Position numbers and translations under genes: made by a program. Under the pieces are notes generated by a model, which saw only the letters and a list, made by a program, of their open reading frames with translations, ran no database searches and was not told where the DNA came from. DNA of 10,499 bases from Clostridiales bacterium UBA4717. GTDB taxonomy: Bacteria; Bacillota; Clostridia; Oscillospirales; CAG-272. This document shows positions 6,652-10,499 of the stretch, piece after piece. Within the stretch, counting starts at the first letter, position 1; each line of letters opens with the position of its first letter. Location of the stretch: the NCBI GenBank assembly GCA_002404395.1, contig DHJP01000138.1, positions 1 through 10,499 of the forward strand, written 5' to 3'.

Positions 6652-7374
6652 ATGTCCGGGCTTATTATGTGTGCCGAAATCGACATAAAGGAAAAGTGGC
6701 GGCACAGGGCGGGCAGGCTTGAAAATGATACGATACTGTTTATGACAGACGGGGAAATGAAAGTAACTTCAAGCGTTGGCGCCCTTACGGTTCCTCCGTA
6801 TGCTTCAGTCCTGCTTAAGGCAGGTGAGCGGATACGTACCGCGTCTTCCGGAGAGTGCGGAGCAACGTGGTATCTGATCGAATTTGAAAGCGATATTTCA
6901 AATCTGCCTTACGGAAAGCTTGTCGGCGGACTCGGCAGACTCGGGGCTGAGCTTGCCGAAAAGTTATGCGATAATAATTGCGATGAAGCTTACCTGACGG
7001 CATTTCTGACGTTAATAAAAGAAAAAGGGCTTGAGCGGGCCGCGGCAAAAACGGAGGAAACGAAGCTTTTTTTGCCTTGCGAAACGGAACGCGGATATTC
7101 TGAGCTTCAGAGAGCGCCGATGGCTCTGCCGTCGGATTTGCCGATACGGCTAAAAGTTGCGGGCAAGCGTTTTGAGCTTGCGGATGAGCGGATAGCGCGT
7201 ATACGCTTTTTGCTTGAATATTCCGATTACAATATTTCCGAGCTCGCAAGACTTTCCGGATTTGACAAGCCGAATTCGTTTACGCGCTTCTACGCCTATC
7301 ATACCGGCGAGGCTCCGTCGGATTACCGCAGAAGGCTTGCGGGAATCGCTCCGGTGCATAAAAAACGCAAATGA
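6652..7374 (+). CDS. AraC-family transcriptional regulator with degenerate first helix-turn-helix
   Basis: 240 residues from the ATG at 6652, chosen because AAAGGGGG lies 7 bases upstream and the promoter places the transcript start near 6626. Residues ~10-95 look like the N-terminal cupin-type sensing domain of AraC regulators (RLENDTILFMTDGEM, then an LTVPPY turn). The second helix-turn-helix is clear at ~195-228: ISELARLSGFDKPNSFTRF followed by TGEAPSDYRR. The first motif, expected at ~148-180, is only faintly recognisable (LPSDLPIRLKVAGKRFEL) and may bind DNA weakly. The C-terminus is a basic tail, HKKRK. It should be a cytoplasmic sugar- or stress-responsive activator or repressor; ligand and targets are unknown. 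It is a monocistronic gene convergent with the next regulator, with 11 bases between the stop codons. Confidence 0.85.
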   Translation: MSGLIMCAEIDIKEKWRHRAGRLENDTILFMTDGEMKVTSSVGALTVPPYASVLLKAGERIRTASSGECGATWYLIEFESDISNLPYGKLVGGLGRLGAELAEKLCDNNCDEAYLTAFLTLIKEKGLERAAAKTEETKLFLPCETERGYSELQRAPMALPSDLPIRLKVAGKRFELADERIARIRFLLEYSDYNISELARLSGFDKPNSFTRFYAYHTGEAPSDYRRRLAGIAPVHKKRK

Positions 7375-7409
7375 CCGCGGTCCGATCAACGGGAGCCGCG
7401 GTCATTTGC
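7360..7409 (-). terminator. Terminator of the minus-strand AraC gene, nested in the end of the plus-strand gene
   Basis: A perfect 14-bp GC-rich stem (7367-7380 with 7396-7409) surrounds a 15-base loop. Read on the minus strand it is followed by TTTTTT (7365-7360), an intrinsic terminator for the gene ending at 7386. Read on the plus strand there is no T-run, so it may only slow or protect that transcript's end. Both stop codons lie within the structure. Confidence 0.85.
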
Positions 7410-8237
7410 CTGCATACGGTATTTTAAAGGCGTAGTTTGCATCAGTCGTTTGAAGTTTTTTCGATATGCCCGAACGTCGCTGTAACCTACCTGCGCGGCA
7501 ACTCTTTCGACAGCAAGCTCGGTTTCGGCAAGTATACCGCAGCTTATATGAATCCGTGTGCGGCACAGGTATTCGGAGTAGGACATACCTGTACTTTGCT
7601 TGAACAGCGTGCTCAGTCTTGATGCAGAGTAGTTCAAACGCTCCGATAAACTTGAGATATTGCCGCTTTTTTGAAAGTTATTGTTTGTATAGTCGATCAT
7701 CTGTTGAACGATCGGGTCTTTGCTGTAAATGTCCGTTTCGGTCTTTCTGGCAGAGTATATAATTATTTTTATCAGACTGCTTCTGATAAGCTGAATATAT
7801 CCGGACTGACATTTGCGGAACTCGCAAAGCATATTTTTAAGCTCCTTTTTTATGCTTCCGTCATCGTCGTGAAACACGCTTTCGGCATATCCTGCGGAAA
7901 ACACGCCTATCATATGATTTTTTAATATATCCGAAAGCGTTTGGCAGTTTTTTAACGACATATCAACGAAACGAGGAACGAACAGGCAATTTATGATGCT
8001 GAAATCGGGACTTTTCTCGGTAAAGCCGTGAACGGTATTGTAATCAACAAAAATGTAATCGCCGCATTTTAGCCGATTGGTTTTGCCGCCGCTGAAATGC
8101 ACGGAGTTTCCGCGGCATACGTATATCATCTCTATAAATTCATGCGAATGAGGAGCGACAAACGTAGTTTCGTTTGATTTTTTCAGCGTGATCAGACTGT
8201 TATCCAGAAAATCAATTATTCTATAGTAATCATTCAC
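7386..8237 (-). CDS. AraC-family transcriptional regulator, likely controlling the divergent GH-like gene
   Basis: 283 residues from a GTG start at 8237, chosen because AGGTGGG lies 9 bases upstream and the promoter puts the transcript start near 8274; the upstream ATG at 8330 would lie before the promoter. Residues ~20-110 are an AraC-type cupin ligand domain (PHSHEFIEMIYV at 29-40, then DYIFVDYNTVHGF). Residues ~180-283 carry both helix-turn-helix motifs intact: SSLSERLNYSASRLSTLFKQ and VERVAAQVGYSDVRAYRKNF, ending in TPLKYRMQ. The typical job is ligand-dependent activation of a neighbouring sugar gene. Divergence from the GH99-like gene with interleaved promoters points to that gene as target and to autoregulation. 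Ligand unknown, presumably a sugar or glycan fragment. Confidence 0.93.
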   Translation of the reverse strand: MNDYYRIIDFLDNSLITLKKSNETTFVAPHSHEFIEMIYVCRGNSVHFSGGKTNRLKCGDYIFVDYNTVHGFTEKSPDFSIINCLFVPRFVDMSLKNCQTLSDILKNHMIGVFSAGYAESVFHDDDGSIKKELKNMLCEFRKCQSGYIQLIRSSLIKIIIYSARKTETDIYSKDPIVQQMIDYTNNNFQKSGNISSLSERLNYSASRLSTLFKQSTGMSYSEYLCRTRIHISCGILAETELAVERVAAQVGYSDVRAYRKNFKRLMQTTPLKYRMQANDRGSR

Positions 8238-8272
8238 AGAAATAAGCCCACCTTTTTTGAAAATAAACGTGC

Positions 8273-8301
8273 TTGAAATTATTATAACATGAGTATAAAA
8301 T
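8273..8301 (+). promoter_or_regulatory. Sigma-A promoter of the GH99-like gene, overlapping the divergent promoter
   Basis: TTGAAA (8273-8278), a 17-base spacer and TAAAAT (8296-8301) form a good promoter facing right. Its -10 lies inside the spacer of the minus-strand promoter and its -35 beyond the other's -10, so RNA polymerase cannot hold both at once. The predicted start near 8308 gives a leader of about 110 bases. Confidence 0.65.
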
Positions 8302-8309
8302 AAAGTCAA
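8281..8309 (-). promoter_or_regulatory. Sigma-A promoter of the minus-strand AraC gene
   Basis: On the minus strand, TTGACT (complement of 8304-8309), a 17-base spacer and a perfect TATAAT (complement of 8281-8286) give a near-consensus promoter. Transcription should start near 8274, leaving a leader of about 37 bases before the GTG. Confidence 0.88.
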
Positions 8310-8320
8310 ACCGCAAATGT

Positions 8321-8414
8321 TTTCGGCCAAATGTCCGAAAGCCTGCCTTTCCGTCGGCGTTGCCGACGCGGAAGCTATCGATTGCAGTTTGAGCCGCCTG
8401 CGGCGGCAAGGGGG
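8321..8414 (+). promoter_or_regulatory. Structured 5' leader and ribosome binding site of the GH99-like gene
   Basis: Three short hairpins occur in the leader: TTTCGG/CCGAAA (8321-8326 with 8335-8340), an interrupted CGTCGGC/GCCGACG stem (8349-8373), and GCCGCC/GGCGGC (8393-8398 with 8402-8407). The last ends directly before the AAGGGGG ribosome binding site (8408-8414), 4 bases from the ATG. It could affect ribosome access; no known riboswitch class is recognised. Confidence 0.4.
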
Positions 8415-8418
8415 AAAT

Positions 8419-10155
8419 ATGGGCGATATTTACGCGAATTTGTCAAATCTTTCGGCTACGGATCACCTTGGCAGAAAGCTTCCGGGATATGATACGGCAG
8501 GTGATAAGAAGGAAGGAAAGATCGTAGGGTTATTCTACTATCTGTGGCTCTTATATCACGGCACTCAGGGTCCTTATGATATCACAAAAATCCTGGAGGC
8601 ACAGCCGGACGCAATGGAGCATCCGGAAAGTCCCGTATGGCCGCCTGCGGAGCATACGCCGATGTTGCATTGGGGCGAACCGCTTTTCGGATACTATGTT
8701 TCGCAGGATCCGTGGGTTTTGCGTCGGCACGTACAAATGTTTATTGATGCCGGCATAGATGTGTTGTTTTTTGATGTAACAAACGGCTTTACGTACAGGA
8801 AGTCATATCTTGCGCTTTTTGAAATACTGCGCGAATATATGAACCGTGGCTTCAAAGCTCCGAAGGTGTGCTTTTATACCGCTCCCGGCATACGCGGCTG
8901 CGGCACAGGTAATCTGATGGATCTGTGGGAACAGCTTTACGAGCCGCGCCTGTATCCGGAGTTGTATTTTTATTGGAACGGCAAGCCGCTTATGATATGT
9001 CACTCCATGCGTTCGTTGCCCGACGAGGTGAGAGACTTTTTCACATGGCGCAGTCCGACCTGGGGTGTGCCGCAGGCACCTAATACCTGGGCATGGGGAA
9101 CCGAGCAAAAGGTTGCAATTGACGAAGACGGCAGGCCTGAGGAGATCGCGGTAAGCGTTTGCAGGGTAGCGTACGGCTCGGATAAGGATTACGGTTTCCG
9201 AGGAATGGGAGACGCCGCTTACGGAGTCCCGATGATCGGCAGATCATGGCATGACGGCGCGAAGGATACGCGTGAAAACGCATCGCACTACGGATTTCAG
9301 TTTGAAGAGCAGGCGCAGACCGCGCTTAACAGCGATGCCCCCGTAGCGTTTGTTACTCAGTGGAACGAGTGGTTGGTTCCTTTTCTGACACGTGAAACAA
9401 ACACGCTTTATCCTATGGATGATTATCCTATCCGCCTTCAGGATGAGTTTAACGAAGAATACAGCCGTGACCTTGAACCGATGAAGGGCGGATATAAGGA
9501 CGCATATTATATGCATCTGATCTCTTTCGTGCGCAGATTCAAGGGCATGGATAAGCCGATAGCCGAAACGCAGATGCACAGTATTGATATTTCGCGCGAT
9601 TTTTCAAAGTGGGATGATGTTGCGCTTGCATATCGCGAGTATACGGGAGATGTTGCGCCGCGCTCGTTTAAGGCTTATGACGCGATCGGACGATATGAAA
9701 ACTATACGGGCAGAAACGAGTTTAAGCGGCTTAAAGTTGCATATGACGGCGAAAGCCTCTGCTTTTTTGCCGAATTTGTAAATAATGTTGTATTTTCGGG
9801 CGGCAAACCGATCAGACTGTTTTTAAATACGCGCGGATCGTCTCACGCAAGGTGGAGCGAGTACGATTTTATGGCTGAAATAAATGCGACCGGTAATGCG
9901 GAACTGTATAGATGTGCGGAGAACGACCATTTTGCTTGGGAAAAGTTAAGTCCGGCAGAGTGCGGTATATTTGAAAATAAATTGCACATAAAAGCGTCCG
10001 CGAAAGCTCTCGGCATTGCAAATAATGATTTTGAGTTTGAATTTAAATGGTCGGACAATATGCAGGAAAACGATGTGATGGATTTTTACCAAAACGGAGA
10101 TGCCGCGCCCCGCGGGAGACTTAATTATTTATATATTTTCAGTAAAGGCAAATAA
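8419..10155 (+). CDS. GH99/GH71-like glycan-active protein with C-terminal CBM9-like domain
   Basis: 578 residues from ATG 8419 (AAGGGGG 4 bases upstream). The in-frame ATG at 8317 has no ribosome site and would fall about 10 bases after the transcript start. There is no signal peptide, so it is probably cytoplasmic. Residues ~34-380 look like a (beta/alpha)8 barrel of the GH71/GH99/WbsX kind: IVGLFYYLWL near the start, GIDVLFFDVTN ending strand (D119), and a TQWNEW motif with E317. In GH99 the motif is NEWxE with two acidic residues; here the second acid position is V320. Residues ~388-575 are a beta-rich domain ending in FKWSDN...DFYQNGDAAPRGR, which I associate with CBM9/DOMON-like sugar-binding domains on Clostridia enzymes. 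It may hydrolyse or bind an alpha-linked glycan; substrate unknown, and activity uncertain given the missing acid. Divergent from an AraC regulator that probably controls it. Confidence 0.8.
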   Translation: MGDIYANLSNLSATDHLGRKLPGYDTAGDKKEGKIVGLFYYLWLLYHGTQGPYDITKILEAQPDAMEHPESPVWPPAEHTPMLHWGEPLFGYYVSQDPWVLRRHVQMFIDAGIDVLFFDVTNGFTYRKSYLALFEILREYMNRGFKAPKVCFYTAPGIRGCGTGNLMDLWEQLYEPRLYPELYFYWNGKPLMICHSMRSLPDEVRDFFTWRSPTWGVPQAPNTWAWGTEQKVAIDEDGRPEEIAVSVCRVAYGSDKDYGFRGMGDAAYGVPMIGRSWHDGAKDTRENASHYGFQFEEQAQTALNSDAPVAFVTQWNEWLVPFLTRETNTLYPMDDYPIRLQDEFNEEYSRDLEPMKGGYKDAYYMHLISFVRRFKGMDKPIAETQMHSIDISRDFSKWDDVALAYREYTGDVAPRSFKAYDAIGRYENYTGRNEFKRLKVAYDGESLCFFAEFVNNVVFSGGKPIRLFLNTRGSSHARWSEYDFMAEINATGNAELYRCAENDHFAWEKLSPAECGIFENKLHIKASAKALGIANNDFEFEFKWSDNMQENDVMDFYQNGDAAPRGRLNYLYIFSKGK

Positions 10156-10280
10156 GAAAAAGCAAAACCGTACAAATTTATGTTATCCGCACAGCACCCT
10201 TTAAAACTTTTTTGTTCGAATCTCTCAGATCCAAGCCAAACACCATACCACAGTCTGTGCCGTAAGTCCAGCACTTTTCA

Positions 10281-10315
10281 AAACAAAAAAGCGGCTACCG
10301 TTTCCGATAGCCGCT
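10281..10315 (-). terminator. Intrinsic terminator of the ABC exporter gene
   Basis: An 8-bp stem AGCGGCTA/TAGCCGCT (10290-10297 with 10308-10315) is followed on the minus strand by TTTTTTGTTT. It begins 8 bases after the minus-strand stop codon at 10323. It lacks a T-run on the plus strand; no separate terminator for the GH99-like gene is evident in 10156-10280. Confidence 0.88.
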
Positions 10316-10322
10316 GTGTGGG

Positions 10323-10499
10323 TCAAACTGTTTTGTTAGTTATTAGCTTCCAGCCGACAGCTTTTTCACGACCGCTGATAAAGTGGCGGTAAATGCCGTC
10401 TTGCTTCATCAGTTTTTCGTGTGTGCCGCGCTGGACGATCTGTCCCTTGTCCACCACAAGGATCTGATCGGCATGACGGACGGTTTTGAGCCTGTGGGC
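10323..10499 (-). CDS. ABC exporter ATP-binding/permease protein, C-terminal end only (partial)
   Basis: Reading leftwards from the window edge, 58 codons are open to TGA at 10325-10323. The peptide begins [19 protein letters not shown] and continues with a [18 protein letters not shown] segment, the hallmark C-terminus of MsbA/MdlB/LmrA-type half-transporters. The His at the second visible residue is the H-loop (switch) histidine; the Walker A, signature and Walker B motifs and the six-helix membrane domain lie beyond the right edge. Such proteins form homo- or heterodimers in the membrane that export lipids, drugs or peptides; substrate and partner cannot be told. It ends in [16 protein letters not shown], a short extension past the usual end, and is closed by the adjacent terminator. 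It converges on the GH99-like gene with 167 bases between them. Confidence 0.93.
   Translation of the reverse strand, partial: AHRLKTVRHADQILVVDKGQIVQRGTHEKLMKQDGIYRHFISGREKAVGWKLITNKTV

Noticed and set aside
8238..8330. Upstream ATG at 8330 for the second AraC gene
   Set aside because: It lies upstream of the gene's own promoter (transcript start near 8274); the GTG at 8237 has a good ribosome site and gives the normal family length.
8317..8418. Upstream ATG at 8317 for the GH99-like gene
   Set aside because: No ribosome site, and the added 34 residues would cover the hairpin-rich leader; ATG 8419 follows AAGGGGG.
10180..10392. 70-codon plus-strand open frame
   Set aside because: It overlaps the terminator and the ABC exporter end on the other strand and resembles no known protein.

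Overview
The window looks like chromosomal DNA from an endospore-forming Bacillota, most likely a gut-type Clostridia (Oscillospirales/Lachnospirales-like). This is inferred from a full-length spoIIE, strong GGAGG-type ribosome binding sites, canonical sigma-A promoters, moderate GC, AraC regulators paired with a glycoside-hydrolase-like gene, and a secreted protein built of cysteine-pair repeats of a kind I associate with Clostridia surface proteins. No search could be run, so the taxonomy is inference.

Layout. (1) Positions 1-3613, minus strand: the first 1204 codons of a very long secreted repeat protein whose C-terminus lies off the left edge. It has a signal peptide, two related beta-rich modules, an InlB B-repeat-like domain, then at least 18 cysteine-pair (zinc-ribbon-like) repeats that show recent duplication. 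(2) Positions 3614-4066: a 453-bp divergent intergenic region with two strong hairpins, a 20-bp palindrome, a tiny leader ORF on the minus strand, and on the plus strand a Spo0A-box/promoter arrangement upstream of spoIIE. (3) Positions 4067-6544, plus: spoIIE, the sporulation phosphatase, closed by a 19-bp bidirectional terminator. (4) Positions 6591-7374, plus: an AraC-family regulator with its own consensus promoter. (5) Positions 7386-8237, minus: a second AraC-family regulator, convergent with the first; its terminator is embedded in the end of the other gene. (6) Positions 8419-10155, plus: a cytoplasmic GH99/GH71-like protein with a CBM9-like C-terminal domain, divergent from the second AraC gene. 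The two promoters occupy the same roughly 37 bp. (7) Positions 10323-10499, minus: the C-terminal end of an ABC exporter ATPase, entering from the right edge and followed by its own terminator.

How they work together. The clearest functional pair is the AraC regulator (7386-8237) with the divergent GH99-like gene: interleaved promoters suggest regulator and target are expressed in a mutually dependent way, probably in response to a sugar. spoIIE appears to be a single-gene transcription unit under Spo0A-type control, as in Bacillus. The surface protein, first AraC regulator and ABC exporter have no visible functional link to their neighbours.

The window contains no evident CRISPR array, tRNA, rRNA, insertion sequence or phage gene. 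I see no convincing new multi-gene system. The best leads are the overlapping divergent promoters, the GH99-like protein that seems to lack one catalytic acid, the duplicated cysteine-repeat array, and the unexplained twin hairpins upstream of spoIIE.
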